A DNA stretch of 64,000 nt, from positions 25,456,744 through 25,520,743 of the forward strand of contig JALJCS010000004.1 of the NCBI GenBank assembly GCA_023055355.1. The letters are read 5' to 3'. Every line of letters starts with the position of its first letter. Within the stretch, counting starts at the first letter, position 1. The notes beneath the pieces are model-generated. The model saw only the letters and a list, made by a program, of their open reading frames with translations. It made no database searches and was not told the origin of the DNA. This document shows, piece after piece, positions 23,679 through 35,876 of this stretch. A program made the translations under genes and the position numbers. This DNA is from Agelaius tricolor (taxonomy: Eukaryota; Chordata; Aves; Passeriformes; Icteridae).

Positions 23679-24963
23679 GCAGTGTTAAGTAGAACAGCGG
23701 AATAACTCCATTTTACCTACAAAGAGTTTGCTAAGGAGAGAGTTGAAAATAGGTAGAGCTGAGAGGCAAGGAAACTGAAGAGTATTTTAACAGTGAAGTA
23801 AAACCACAAGTAATGACTTCAGGAGACAGGAGCTAGGTGGACAAGTAAAACATTACAGTTTTAAATATATGATATTTGGCTTCACCTCCCAGGGAAGAGG
23901 ACTGGCATGGATTCAAAAAGGTTTGTCTGGCATGCTCATGCCTCTGAGAGGGACCACACTGCCTGATGGAAACAACCACAAAAGCCGCAGTGAGAGCACA
24001 GCCTTCCAAAGGCAACAAGAAAGCAACCAGACAGGCAATTAGACCATGCCAGTGCTTGGCCTTGGCAAAGAGAAGGCAGGCATCTGAAATGGATCATCTG
24101 TCCACAGGAGAGATGGGCCCAGCAACCAGCAGATGGTATAAAGTAAAGCAGACATCAGATAACAGAGGGAAGTATTTTGAGCATGGATGACCTCCTCCTC
24201 TAGCACCATTATAATAAACATGATAGAGTGTTTGCACATACTTCTAAGTCTTGAAAATAATATTTTTACAGTGCTAATTGAAAACTAAGACAGCTGTACA
24301 AAACATTGTTGCATGTGAAATGTAAGACAGATCATGGATTTTTACGTCTGTTCAGTCTGCATCCTGAAAGCTATTTTGTCATACATCGAATCCTCTTTTC
24401 ATCTCATTGTTTGCCAAACAACTCATATTTTAAGCATTTTCCCTTGTGCCATGTGATAAACTGTGCTGTAGGCCACATTTCTTTGTTGCAGATATCTCTG
24501 GAACCTACAGACACAGTGGCTTCTAAAAGCATCTGTTTTAAAATACTTCTTTCCCTGTTTCACTGTGAGTTTTCTTACTTGCCTATTGGCTTGCTAATGA
24601 ACAACTGCTGATGAAAAAAATAGTTAATAAGAACCAAGAGCTTCCATACCTTAACTTTGTTGGAAACTGAAAATTTATCCAAACTTAAATGGTCTTCTTT
24701 TGCATATTTTCTATGCTGAAGTACATAGGAATGCCAATTTCTTGGATAGTAAAGGAATGAGATTGGTATATTAGCAGATGTGAGTTTAAATAACAAAGTA
24801 ATTGGTTCTAGTCTCTGTGTTTCTGAAGATGGTTGTAAGAGATTATGTATAGCACAGTCTTATTAAGCCTAAAGTAAAACACATCACTGCCAGCAACAAG
24901 AAACTTCCACTTAGTTCAATTACATGTTTTCCTGGAAAGTTCTCCTAAAAATATGATGAACTA

Positions 24964-26005
24964 GGACCTGGATAAGTGGACAGTGAGGTGAACTGGAAAC
25001 TACTAAATTGTTGAGCACACAGAGTTGTGATCAGCACCACCAGGTCCAGCTGGAGGCCAATAGGCAGTGTAGTACCCCAGGTGTGGATACTGGTGCCAAT
25101 GGTGTTTGGTATCTTCCTGATCGACCTGGATGGTGAGCCAGAGTGCACTCTCAGCAGCTTTGCAGGTAATACAAACTTGGGGAAAAGTGGTTGATAGACC
25201 AGATGGATTTGCTGCAATCTAGAGAGACCTGAGATGTTGGAGTGACTGGCCAATAGGAACTTCTAGAAGTTCAATACAAGGTGGAATGGCAAGCCATTCT
25301 CCGGTTTGAAGAATAAGCTCAAGCACCAGCAGAAGCTTGAGACTGACTGTCTGGAAAGCACCTTGTCAGAAAATGTTCTGGCCATTCAAACTGTTCATGA
25401 ACAAGCCAAGTGCTCCAGTGGAAAAGAATGCCAAGAGCCTCTTGGGCTGCATTAGTCAGTGTGTTGCCAGAAAGCCAGGGGAAGTGATCCTTTGCCTCCA
25501 CTCAGCACTGATGAGACCATCTGACTCCAGATGGTTACCCAGTTCAGAAGAGACATGAAGATGATGGATAGCACAATTGGGAAAAGGCAAAGAGCCATGA
25601 AGATAACAAGGGTTTTGGACCATCTGTCATTAAAGGAGAGGGTGAAACTTCTAGGAGCCTTTGGCCCCAAGAACAACAGGCTCAGGGGGACTTCAGAAGT
25701 GTTTGCTAATACTATGCAGGTGTGTTTGAAAAGAACACCAAGGCAGATTCTTCTTGCTGGTGGCCAGTTGCAGAACAGTGGGCAATGGACACAAAAGGAA
25801 ATACTGGAAATTCCTTTTAAATAAAGGGGAAAAAATCCCGAAACATTTCTACAACGAAGGTGATCCTAAACTGGCACGGGTTACCCAGGGAAGCAGTGAG
25901 CAAACTCTCCTTAGAGATACTAATCCAGCTGCTTGAGCAGATGTAATCTGGGTGACCTTCAGAAGTGCCTGCCAGATTCAGCCTCTGTGTGGCTCTGTCA
26001 TTGCA
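24964..26005 (+). mobile_element. CR1 LINE fragment, about 1.04 kb, plus strand
   Basis: It begins within the reverse transcriptase at GATAAGTGGACAGTGAGGTG, continues through the motif C region (25130-25190) and the thumb and C-terminal parts, and ends with the CR1 3' region (CTGGCACGGGTTACCCAGGG near 25871, then a TGACCTTCAGAAG stretch). The motif C box reads Phe-Ala-Gly-Asn at 25159-25170 instead of Phe-Ala-Asp-Asp. Several frames (25337-25558, 25531-25824) carry pieces of ORF2 but none is continuous. The segment 25020-25165 matches the minus-strand copy at 15370-15525 over long identical runs, so both came from one subfamily. Confidence 0.93.
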
Positions 26006-29000
26006 TGAACACGGGGGGAGACTCATTAGTAAACATGCTACTGACAATTTTTCTGAGTGATGCTGAATGACAGCACTGTGCAAAAGATATTTGCTATTAG
26101 ATCCCACTTTTCTGACTAACACCATTTACCCCTATGATATGTCATCTAAATGGATCCAGGTACAGATCTGTTAACAGAGGTTTAATGTAGCTTTCAGCTT
26201 TCATTAAATAAGCATGAATTTCTGGTGAATATGACATGTTGCCCCATGATTATGACTGCAGAATAAAGCATTCAAAGTCTTTTCTAAAAGAAAACTGAAA
26301 TAAAAAAGGCTGCAAAGAGTGTATTCCACAGGTAGGGAAATAAACTCTAGGAAGTCTGCAAGCGGTACAGTCTATTTATTTATTCCTGCCCTGGAGCAGT
26401 AATATATATATACATATTTCCAGTCTCTACTTTACTGGGTAAGACCTTAACCATGTGATATCATTGTGAACAACCCTTATCCTAAATTACATGGTTACTA
26501 ATCTATTTTGCCATTTCATCTTTCACAGTGGCATTTTTGTCTTTCAGATATCTCATTAATTTATTCAAAGATGGAGCTTTTGCTATCTTTAAAAGATGAA
26601 CAGAATTGGAATGCACAATTTTTTTATAAAATTTTCTAATTTCACAAATTTTTTGATCTCACTACTTAAGATGCCTTGAAGAAACTCAATTTTCAGATAG
26701 AAAATCCAGACTCCTTGAGGAAAAAACTAAACATAAGACCAAAACAAAAAGTTGAGAAACCAAACCCTGAATATCTAGTCAGACAGTAGTCACTTCTAAA
26801 GCTGCCAGCGAATCATTTTTCCCTTTGGGCACAGTTATTGCCTGATAAGGCCTACTTCTTTACTGTCCAGCTTGTCATATGTGGCAATTGGACAAGCATA
26901 CCTGCAATGTAGAATGCCTTCAAAAACTTAGTTTCATTTGGGTGGATGTCCTATGCTCATCACTGCAAAATTTTGTAGGAGAGATAAAATACAAGAACAG
27001 AAGAAGGTTGGAGTTGTGAGCTCATCAGAGTAGACTTCACTACCTTACTAAATCACTCCTTAGTGCAAATGCACAATTTCTCCTTTTAAAAACTGGCATA
27101 GAATGCATATGTCAGTTTGAAATTCTGAGTTAATCATGTTAATGGTTACTTAAATTCAGAGTGGCAAGACATATTTATTTAAGTTAGAGAATTCCAAGTC
27201 ACATGCAAGCTGGAAAAGCTATATGTTATGTGTGATTCATCATCACTTTTAGAGTCAGGGCCAGGACTTCCTGCTGGGGTAGAAATGCCGGAGACAGTAA
27301 GAATACGTGATGATAATTCCTACATATATGTACACCATTCCCTTTTTAAGAGAGGTGGTACATTCAACACCAAGAATGGCTCTGTAGAAAAAATTCTGAC
27401 TCAGTCTAGATGAAGACAAAACTCCATGATGTATAGTTACAGAATATGATTAAAGTGAGGAACATACAAATTGGGAAAACCTGTGCCTTTTTCTGCTTCA
27501 GCAGACAAATAGGAAACACAAATTTTGTGCTGTTTCCAGAAAAATGAATACAACACCTAAGTTATATACTATATTCCTGTAATGTAGTTTATCTCACCTG
27601 AGTAATCAAAACAATAACTTGGCCATGCTATTTTTCAAGAAATAGCTGTAATAATTTGAAAATATTTTTCTACGTATTTTTCTCACACAATTTAACTGAC
27701 ACAAAAGAGGGATAATATCTTTTTTAGTTATTTTTTTTCAGACAGCTACAACTACTCCAACCACTTTTTCCCCCAGAAGCTGGCACATATTTTCACAGAC
27801 CTGATTCTGCATAGGTTTTAGTTGTAGACAATAAAAGCTTTCTTCCATGGCCTGTTTAATTGTTTAAGATGAATTTAGATTGGTGATTCCCATTTCAAAT
27901 ATCTCCTGTGTCATTATATTTTTAGATTTCTAGTGTGAGCCCATCCCCTTCAGCCCATCCCCTTAGCCATATTATAAGGCAGCTATTTTGCCTTTTTTTT
28001 AATATGCTATATATCTTCATCACTACCATGACTCTGTTGCAGAGATGAAAGCAATGATGATTTTCCTCACTCTGTGCTAATCTGGTGCTATGTATAAGAT
28101 CAAAAAAGCTTACATGGTTTTACTTCATGTTGTCTTTTTTAACTTGGTGATAAGCTTGTAGAAGTGATAAGCTAGTGTAAGAGCAGCAGCATGCGTGTGT
28201 GTAAGTGTGTGCACAGACAAGAGACAAAGTACATGCAAAGAGAATGAAACAGCACCCCTTCGTGTCCAGTTTGAAAAGTTACAGCCATTTAAAAAACCCA
28301 GAAACATGTAAAAATAAGCAGATTCAAACCCCTTAAAATAAATTTTCCTTTAAAACTAATGAGACGAAAATTAGTGAATAATAGTGAATGATGAGACAAA
28401 ATCACAAATGTTGCAACTATACTACAAGACTGATGTAACACACAAAGAACAGTCATTCTCCATAAAATATTAAAAAAATATAGTTGTATAATATCAAACA
28501 AAATTTTAAAAGATTCTGAAAACATATAGATCATACTGAGGGTTCTTTTCTTATAATTTAGGCTAACATCAATATACATGTATGAAAAAAACATATACTA
28601 CCATTAACTCTTAGTCTAAATCTTAAAATGATAAAACTCAATTCTTCAGCACCTTTAGGCAATTTAGGATAAAATTTATGCAGTCGAAAACAGACACAGA
28701 ACTAGGAAGAAATGAAGGGAAGTGAACAGGTATTGTGAACCTGAAAAACAAGTTCAGAATTTTCCATCAGGACCTACAGATTGGTCCCGGTCTGAAGAGC
28801 AGCAAGCTGTTGTAACCCAAGCATGATATCAGCCTAAACATGCACATGAAAGTGGCTGTCTCTTCGTCCCAGCTGAACAAAATGCATCAGCTATGCAGAC
28901 CAGCAGTGGGCTAGAAGGACAAGTCAGGGAGAAAATACAACAGCCCATTAAACACTACCCCATATGGTTATGTTCAGGAGGCACTGTTGGTGCCTTGCTA

Positions 29001-29424
29001 TGTAGGAAATGGTTTCACAAGCTTCCAATTCTAAGAACTAACATTCATTCTACTGTAGATTTCATCTAAAATGGATAATAGCCACACAGAAACAGTCCGA
29101 CTTTGCTGATATTTCTTGTGTTCAGTTTTTGGGTTTGGTCTTGTGCTTGGTTGTTTGGGTTTTGTTTTTATTTTTCATTAAAAATACTGCCTTTAATGAT
29201 CTCAGAAGTACCAAATCAAGACCAGGTAAATTACATTCTTTTACTGCACTTAGCATTTCCTCTCTACTATTTGTCATGAGTACCTGTGACTTCTGAAAAA
29301 CATAATTTTTGCTTAACACTAGCTAGCACAATGCAGTTCTGCAATGTGCACTGCCTTTGGACGTTAATGCAATACCAACCAAGTAGGCCTGTGCATATCC
29401 CAAGATGCTAGGAATAGTCTTTCC

Positions 29425-29456
29425 TTATTTCATCACTTATTTCATCACTTATTTCA
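29425..29456. repeat. Tandem repeat, 12-base unit, about 2.7 copies
   Basis: The unit TTATTTCATCAC starts at 29425 and 29437, and a third partial unit starts at 29449. Copies are identical. Confidence 0.85.
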
Positions 29457-30545
29457 GTTGACCTAAAACTATATAGAATTCATAATTTCAATACCCCTCA
29501 AAATATAATTGCTGAGCTTGCTAAACTACTTCACTAATCCTTTTCATCAAATTCTGTAAGGCTTTATTTATCAAAAAGGATCAAGTGTTTCTTTATAAAA
29601 TAAAGGAAGTATAACAAAACCTAATAATTGGCTTAATTTCCTAAGAATGTTGATCTGATTCAGGATGCAAAACAAAATACACAGACAAATTAACAAGAAA
29701 GATTTCAATTTTGACAAGAAATGTGGTCAGGTTCAAGTTTTCGTATTTCTGTACACCCTGTGGTACGTGTGACCATTCCCATTTTTAAACTGGATGTCTT
29801 GAAATGTAAGCCCAAAGAAAATATAAACAATATTGCACTTATACAAATCAACATTTGTTTTATTTATTTATGAATTTAAAGTTGACAAATAAAAATATTA
29901 TATAAAGGATGCAACTGAATAAATTACAAGGACTAAGTAAGGTAACAAGCACAGTTTACTGTATGAACTGCAATTTTTTTTTCCTGGCCTGTATTGTGTC
30001 ACTTCACTACATTGTTTTCTAATGTGTCTGTGTTTCTTCACTTCTGCTCTTAGATATTACAACCAAAATACCAGTGTCCATCCGAGATACTTGCACTTAA
30101 TTAGCACTTTTAACAATTTTACCAATGGTAGCTTATTCTGCTTATGTCAGTGTTATGGGGCCCTCTAACGGAGGACCTTGTGACATGCAGCATTATAGCT
30201 AAGAATTTGACAGTAAAAATTCTTTTGGCAAAATTTCTCAGAACACAAATTCATGACAAAAGATCATAAAGAGCTGAATTTAATCATTTTTCCAAAACAA
30301 ATATAAATTTAGTACTGGTTTTGGCGGATTTGCTATAATATAAATCTTCTTGTTGATAAATGAAATCTGGAAAATACTTGAGGAAGCAGATAAGACCCTG
30401 CAGCAAACCACTGTCTGACTCATTAGCAAGTTCACACAACTTTTAGGGGGAATAAACACCTGAAGTTGAAAGAAAATACTTAATAACTAGGTGACACAAA
30501 ATCTACTTCACAGGTCTTGCCAAACTCAGATCTGATGAGAGAGAG

Positions 30546-30566
30546 GATGATGATGATGATGATGAT
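30546..30566. repeat. (GAT)7 microsatellite
   Basis: Seven perfect copies of GAT. Likely to vary in length between individuals. Confidence 0.92.
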
Positions 30567-32231
30567 AGAGTCAAGCTTCCTTTAAGTGCAGGGGATCAAT
30601 ACCATGTGGTGTGTGCCCCAGCTTATTGGATCTCTCAGCATTTTGGAATAGTGTCTAGATGGGGTTTAAGAGAATGAGCATGAGCATAGTTTGAGAGGAT
30701 AAGAAGTGAGTGACATGTTCTTTTCACAATTATTTCAAAAAACATGTCCTTTATACAATATGTGTAGAAAACCATCACAACAGAATGTGTGACTTGGATC
30801 ACATTCCTGTTTTTACAAAAGGATAACGTAATGATTTTTTAAAATGTATTCTTCACTAAGTGTTTCTCACATCCTAAAAAAAAGGCATTGTTTTGCTAAT
30901 AGGTCCCACTATGGAAATTAAAAACAGATTGAAAGACAGTGGAGTTGCCAAAAGGCTGGAAGTGACATTTGATGGACAGGGATCATGTGAAATTGTCTTT
31001 TTGTGCCTGAATGTTTTTACAGTCTCACATAATCACTGCTTTTACAGTGTGTCCATTATCTGCAGCAGTTTTTTCTTCAGATGTCTTGGAAATCTTTCCT
31101 TCAGAAATTGTCCTGTTTTATAATTTAGAACAATACAGGGCCCTCTCTAGGCTGCAGAATATCTACATCTGGATGATAAACCTGCAGCAAAAATGAAGAT
31201 TTTCTCTAATCTATACTTTCAACTCCCTCAATAAGATAAAAAGATTAAGTAGTATTTGTCTTCTACAAGGTCTCCTTCTCTTCTCCACTTTTTCTATCAG
31301 GTCTTTACTACTCCAGGTGCTTTTTGACAGGTGTAAAAACTTGTTCAAATCTCCAAAATTAATTAATGTGTGTAATATATTCTAGCAACATGAATCCTCA
31401 TCAGGAAAGATGAAGAAATAAAATATGAAGAATTTGAAGTTTCTCTGATATTGTCAAGGAATTGTCATGATAAAAAAACTTTCAGTACTTCTCACTGTGG
31501 TGCTTGGTTGGATTTTTTCCACTGAAAGAAGATGCTGCTTTTTCTTTTAGCAATGCTGTGACTCCAAGGGTCTTCATTTCCCATCTGAAAGCATGTAGGT
31601 TGGTACTTTATCTGCTACATTACCAATCCACATAGACAAGAGTCTTGTGGATGGGCAAGTAGATGAGTCAAATTTATTAGTTAAAGTCTCTACTTAAACA
31701 AGGTGCGAACAATTTTCCTAATTCAGTAGTTCAGCATCAGTATTTCATTTCTTGAACTCTCTTTCTGTACTTATACTACTTCTCCCCAAGGGATTAATCT
31801 ACAAAAAGCTACAGTATGCCTCTAGTTTGCATTTCTGCTTCAAACACAATGAGAACAAGAAATGTAATCATTCTCTTAACTCTCAAATAGCTCACTTAAA
31901 AGAGGAGGGGAAAAAAGGAAGCCCATATACATAAACACTGTCTTTTCTTGCATATGCCTTAAGATTAGTTAGCCTTTCTTCAGGAGGCTGATAATTAAAA
32001 TTTAGTCCAGCATGGTAATGATCAAAATTATTTCATGTCAATGAGCAAAATCGTTACAGAATTGTCAATGCTCAATATCAAAATGATTTATTGGTATTAC
32101 TCTGGTCTTCCTGTCCTTTGTGAAGACTGAATAAAGCATTTGCAAAATGTATGCCTATATGAAGATGAGTAGGTGACCTAACTATGCTTCTCTGAATTTT
32201 CTCTACTCATCTGCTTGCTCTTTTTCAGAAT

Positions 32232-32415
32232 GCCCCATCCAGGGCAAGCTTGGCTGCCTCAAGATGAGGGTCTTAGGGCTGACTGTCATTTCAGCATGGT
32301 CCCCTTGTCTACACAATCTCCAGACTGGGTCAGCTGAGGGTGTGGCAATGAATAAAAGGGAACTAGGTAAGAGTAATAGTGGCAATGAATAAAAGAGAAC
32401 TAGGTATGAGGAGTA
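32232..32415 (+). mobile_element. CR1 5'-region fragment with internal duplication, plus strand
   Basis: This segment is a diverged copy of 33778-33912. Both share CCAGGGCAAGCTTGGCTGCC, then a similar TAACTGTC/TGACTGTC stretch and CTGGGTCAGCTGAG followed by TGTGGCAAT(G/C)AATAAA. In the second place the text leads into a long CR1, so this is probably part of the region upstream of CR1 ORF2. Its last part is duplicated in tandem with a period of 37 bases (32342-32378 and 32379-32415). It codes for nothing continuous. Confidence 0.6.
32342..32415. repeat. Tandem duplication, 37-base unit, two copies
   Basis: GTGGCAATGAATAAAAG begins at 32342 and again at 32379. The units differ at a few positions. 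The related copy near 33886 has a single unit, so the duplication happened in this fragment. Confidence 0.85.
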
Positions 32416-32857
32416 GCATCCCACAGTTGACACATTACGTAGCCAGTCAGATGTCACTATTGCAGGGGATTTCACAGCTCACATGAATGGTCCATGTGAT
32501 CATAAATAAATTGGCCCAAGTGATCATGAATTAATTGGTCACCTGTGCTCCCCTCCTGGCAGGGGCCCAGCACTGAGGGACATTGGCAGTAGCTGTGAAG
32601 CTGCTTTCTCTGCTGCTGTTCATACTGTGTCAGTTCCATGGATAATAAGACTACTTCATATTTTATGTTTCCTAATTTGACACAAATAAGAAACTTGTTT
32701 AAAAATAAATGCCAATGAACCTTACCCATGTGTTGCTAAAACCTCATCTGCCATCTGAGTTCTGCAATATCTTTTAATTAATGAGATTTTAAGCTATATA
32801 AAAATTTTCAAAAGGGAAAAATGGGAAAACAAGAAAATAATAGTAGCAGCAATAATA
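32416..32857. other. Spacer between CR1 pieces
   Basis: About 440 bases with no certain assignment. A TGATCAT-rich area (32490-32530) repeats similar short phrases (GTGATCATAAATAAATTGG, GTGATCATGAATTAATTGG), a small imperfect duplication. It could be part of the older CR1 copy that holds 32232-32415. Confidence 0.4.
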
Positions 32858-33345
32858 ATCACAGAATCACAAAATGAGTTAGATTGGAAGGGACCAATAA
32901 CCATCATCTAGTCCAACATCCCTGCTCAAGAAAGGTCCTTAAGGCAAGGTACACAGAAATGTGTCTACATGGCTTTTAAATATTTCCAGTGAGGGAGGCT
33001 TCTCAAACTCTCTCTTTGAACAGGGCAATCTGTTCCTGTCTGCTCAGTCATCCACTCAATAAAGAAATTTTCACATGTTAAGGTGGAGCTTCCTGTGTAT
33101 CAGTTTCTCCCCATTGCTTCTTCTCCTGGGCACCACCACAAAGAGCCTGGAAACACCTCTTTGACACTCTCTGTCCAGATACTTATAGATATTGATGAGG
33201 TCCTCTTTCAGTGTTCCCTTCTCTAGGCTAGATAGATCCAGTTCTCTCAGCCTTTCCTCATATGAGAAATGCTCCAATCCCTAATCATCTTTGTAGCCCT
33301 CTGCTCATCCTACTCCAGGAGTCCATGTCTCTGGTACTGAGGAGG
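32858..33345 (-). mobile_element. CR1 LINE fragment with 3' end, minus strand
   Basis: At the left it starts with AATCACAGAATCACAAAATG, the reverse complement of the CR1 terminal repeat, then GATTGGAAGGGACC. It proceeds through the 3' UTR into the ORF2 C-terminus. The minus-strand frame 33071-33277 still reads with the CR1 phrases 'EERLRELDLSSLEKG', 'DLINIYKYL' and 'RKLHLNM'. About 490 bases are kept. It lies between the 5'-region fragment at 32232 and the long plus-strand CR1, so it inserted into, or next to, older CR1 DNA. Confidence 0.93.
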
Positions 33346-33664
33346 CATAACAACAACAACATTCATGGCACTTATATATTACAAGAAATTAAAAGCTGGA
33401 AGTAACAAAACCTCCACTATTATAGCTCTGTTAGCCACTCAAAAGTAGGTGACGTAGGGATGCAAGTCCCCACTCTGAAAAGCAATTTAGGGGCTATACC
33501 CCACAGCTGCACACAGACCTTTAGCTCCGGTAGTGAATTCTTCTACCTAAAGTGTCCGGACTAATTTTGAAGAATTAAGTTCCCAGGTTACTTAGAGCCT
33601 TCTGATTATTTCAAGCTAGTATGCTTCAAGATAGTTTTCTATACAACAAACAGGATTTTCAACA
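33346..33664. other. Spacer between two CR1 elements
   Basis: About 320 bases without recognised content, apart from a short ACA repeat near 33348-33361. Confidence 0.45.
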
Positions 33665-34364
33665 GCAATGATTGACTAGCCAATTTGGTGAGGTGGGCTT
33701 TAAACTGAATGACTTGGCTGGGGTCCAAAGTGGCAATTCTCATGCCATTGATTCCTCCTGGGGAGTGGGCCATGCCAACCAGGGCAAGCTTGGCTGCCTC
33801 AAGACAAGAGTAGTAGACTTAGAGCTAACTGTCGTGCCCACACAGTCCTCTCATGTGCACGACCCCAACTCTGGGTCAGCTGAGACTGTGGCAATCAATA
33901 AACGGATGGGTACAATGGATTTGCCTGGAAAAAAAAAGAACTTCAAATAATGTGCAAATATAGCAAATGTGGAAAAGCCATGCACGGTACAAAAGGCAGG
34001 ATCCAAAGACCTCACAATGGGGCGAACAGAACCTTACATAACTGTATCTGAAAGGCAGAGCTGAGGGGACAGGATCCAACCAGGGTAGAGAACAAAACAT
34101 GAGACTAAATAAGAAAACTGTACTAAACCAAGCAGAGAGTAGGATTCAGGACATGGCTTTATATGAAATGGTTTACTTTGCATAAGTATTCCTATCATTC
34201 CATGCTCATTCCATGCTACTAGCCCTAACTTAAGAACATGCTTCCCACATCCTAAGGTTAATGCTTTTTGATTAAGCCAATAGGGCTATTCTGCTGCCCA
34301 TTTAAACCAGACCCACTCCAACAGCTACCCACATCAAAGGTGTATATGGCTATGGGGAATCCTC

Positions 34365-34800
34365 TCACATGCCTCCAAGGAAACCTGGGTGCTCAACTGC
34401 CTCCCTGAAGTGCCTGTACACAAATGCACATAGCACAGAAAATAAACAAGAAAAACTGGCAGTCTGTGTGTGGTCACAGAGTCATGCTCTCACTGCAATC
34501 TCAGAGACATGGTGGGATAGGTCACGACTGGAATGTTGTCATGGATTCCTGTGCACTTTTTAGAAAGGACAGGTGAGTGAGGTGAGGTGGTGGAGCTGGT
34601 CTTCATGTGAAAGAGCATCAAGCTCTGCCCAGGGACAGACAAGGAGTTGAGATCTTATAGGTAAAAATTAAGGGACAGCCTAAAATGGGAGACACTGTTG
34701 TGGGTGTTTACTACAGGCCACCTGACTCGGACAAAGAAGTTGATAAGGCTTTCTATGGGCAACTGAAGTAGCCTTGAGATCACAGGCCTTGGTCTTCCTC
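34365..34800 (+). pseudogene. CR1 ORF2 endonuclease remnant
   Basis: Remains of the apurinic-type endonuclease that nicks target DNA for CR1 insertion. The frame at 34369-34563 keeps 'LKCLYTNAHS', an N-terminal endonuclease phrase with the conserved Asn, and 'AISETWWD', the phrase with the catalytic Glu. The frame stops at about 34561, then resumes out of phase: the DNA around 34700-34760 still encodes the 'VGVYYRPPD' and 'VDKAFYGQL' phrases. The part with the C-terminal Ser-Asp-His motif (near 34985) is damaged by deletion. No active enzyme can be made. Confidence 0.8.
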
Positions 34801-35173
34801 TGAGAATTCAACAATCCTGATAATTGTGGGAGGCCCAACATGGCTCAGCACACAGTCCAGTAAGTTCCTGCAGATTACTGATGATAGCTTTTTAATGCAA
34901 GTGATGTAGAAGCCAAAGAGGAAAAGTGAGTTACTGGACCTTGTACTGACAAACCAGGAGGGACTGAACATGAATATTGGTGGCAGCCTTGTCAGCTGTG
35001 ATCCTGCATGGAGGAAGCAAAGCACTAAGCAGGACTACATCCCTGAACTTCCAGAGAGCTAGCCTAGACCTCTTCTCTACTAGGGGAATCCCATGGAATA
35101 GGGCTCTAGAGGAGAACAGGGTCCATGAGACCTGGTCAATATTTAGGCATCACTTTCTCCTACCTGAAGACCA

Positions 35174-35524
35174 GTGTATCCCCATGATCAAGAAATCAGG
35201 GAAAGGGGCAGGATACCTGGATGGGTTAACAGGGAGATTCTAATAAATCTTGAACAGAAGAAAGAAATTTATGGGATGTGGCAAAAAGGACAGGCCACGT
35301 GCGAGGACTGTAGGAACATCTGCAGAGTATGCAGGGATATGATAAGGAAAACCAATGTCCATTTGGAATTGAGTCTGGCAAGAGATATCAAGTACATCAG
35401 CAGCAAAAAGAAGATTAGGGAAAATATGGGGCTGCTGTTGAATCAGATGGGTATCCTGATGATGGAAGACATGGAGAAGGTAGAATTACTGAATGTCTTC
35501 TTTGCCTCAGACCATACTGCTTAG
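35174..35524 (+). pseudogene. CR1 ORF2 linker between endonuclease and reverse transcriptase
   Basis: A 116-codon open stretch matching the linker of CR1 ORF2. Recognisable phrases are 'YGMWQKGQAT', 'NICRVCRDMIRK', 'HLELSLARDIK', 'KYISSKKKIRENMG' and 'LLNVFFAS'. The usual text has a short extra segment between 'RDIK' and 'YIS', which is missing here, so this copy has a small in-frame deletion. It ends at a stop just before the reverse transcriptase begins. The charged, mainly helical composition fits the family. Confidence 0.8.
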
Positions 35525-35876
35525 GCTGTCTTTCAGGAATCCCAAACCTTTGAGGTAAGAGAGGAAGGCTAGAGAAAGGAAGACTTCCCCTTGGCTGTCA
35601 AGGGTTTTGTTAAAGATCCTTTGGTTAGGCAGACATAACATCCATAAATCCATGGGCTCTCGTGGGATGCATACACAGGTGCTGAGGGAGCTGGCATATG
35701 TTGTTACTAAGTCACTCTCCACCATCCCTGAAAAATCACAGAGAAAAGAAGAGATGCCTGATGACTAGAGAAAAGCCGGTGTCATTCCTATCTTCAAAAA
35801 GGACAACAAGGAGGACCCCGGAAACTACTGTCAGCCTCCATCCCTGCAAAGGTGATGGCACAGATCACTGGAGGCC

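Larger units (their letters stand above)
16046..24963. other. Long AT-rich stretch without recognised genes
   Basis: No recognised gene or repeat family. Short frames such as 16040-16333 and 18661-18873 (plus) or 17783-18070 (minus) lack any known domain. Structured items inside are a perfect hairpin at 19751-19771 and an 18-base poly(A) run at 23661-23678. A moderately G+C-richer block at 23880-24200 holds a 74-codon frame (23966-24190) and nothing I can name. Confidence 0.5.
26006..32231. other. AT-rich stretch without recognised genes
   Basis: No coding domain or repeat family recognised. It contains short simple repeats: an (AT)n run at about 26400-26420, a 14-base unit twice at 27939-27964, a 12-base unit nearly three times at 29425-29456 and (GAT)7 at 30546-30566. 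Open frames such as 30893-31123 (plus) and 28289-28594 (minus) are hydrophobic or A/T-driven and look like chance. Confidence 0.5.

Noticed and set aside
30546..30566. GAT repeat as a coding poly-Asp or poly-Met tract
   Set aside because: No open frame extends meaningfully through it. It is a simple microsatellite.
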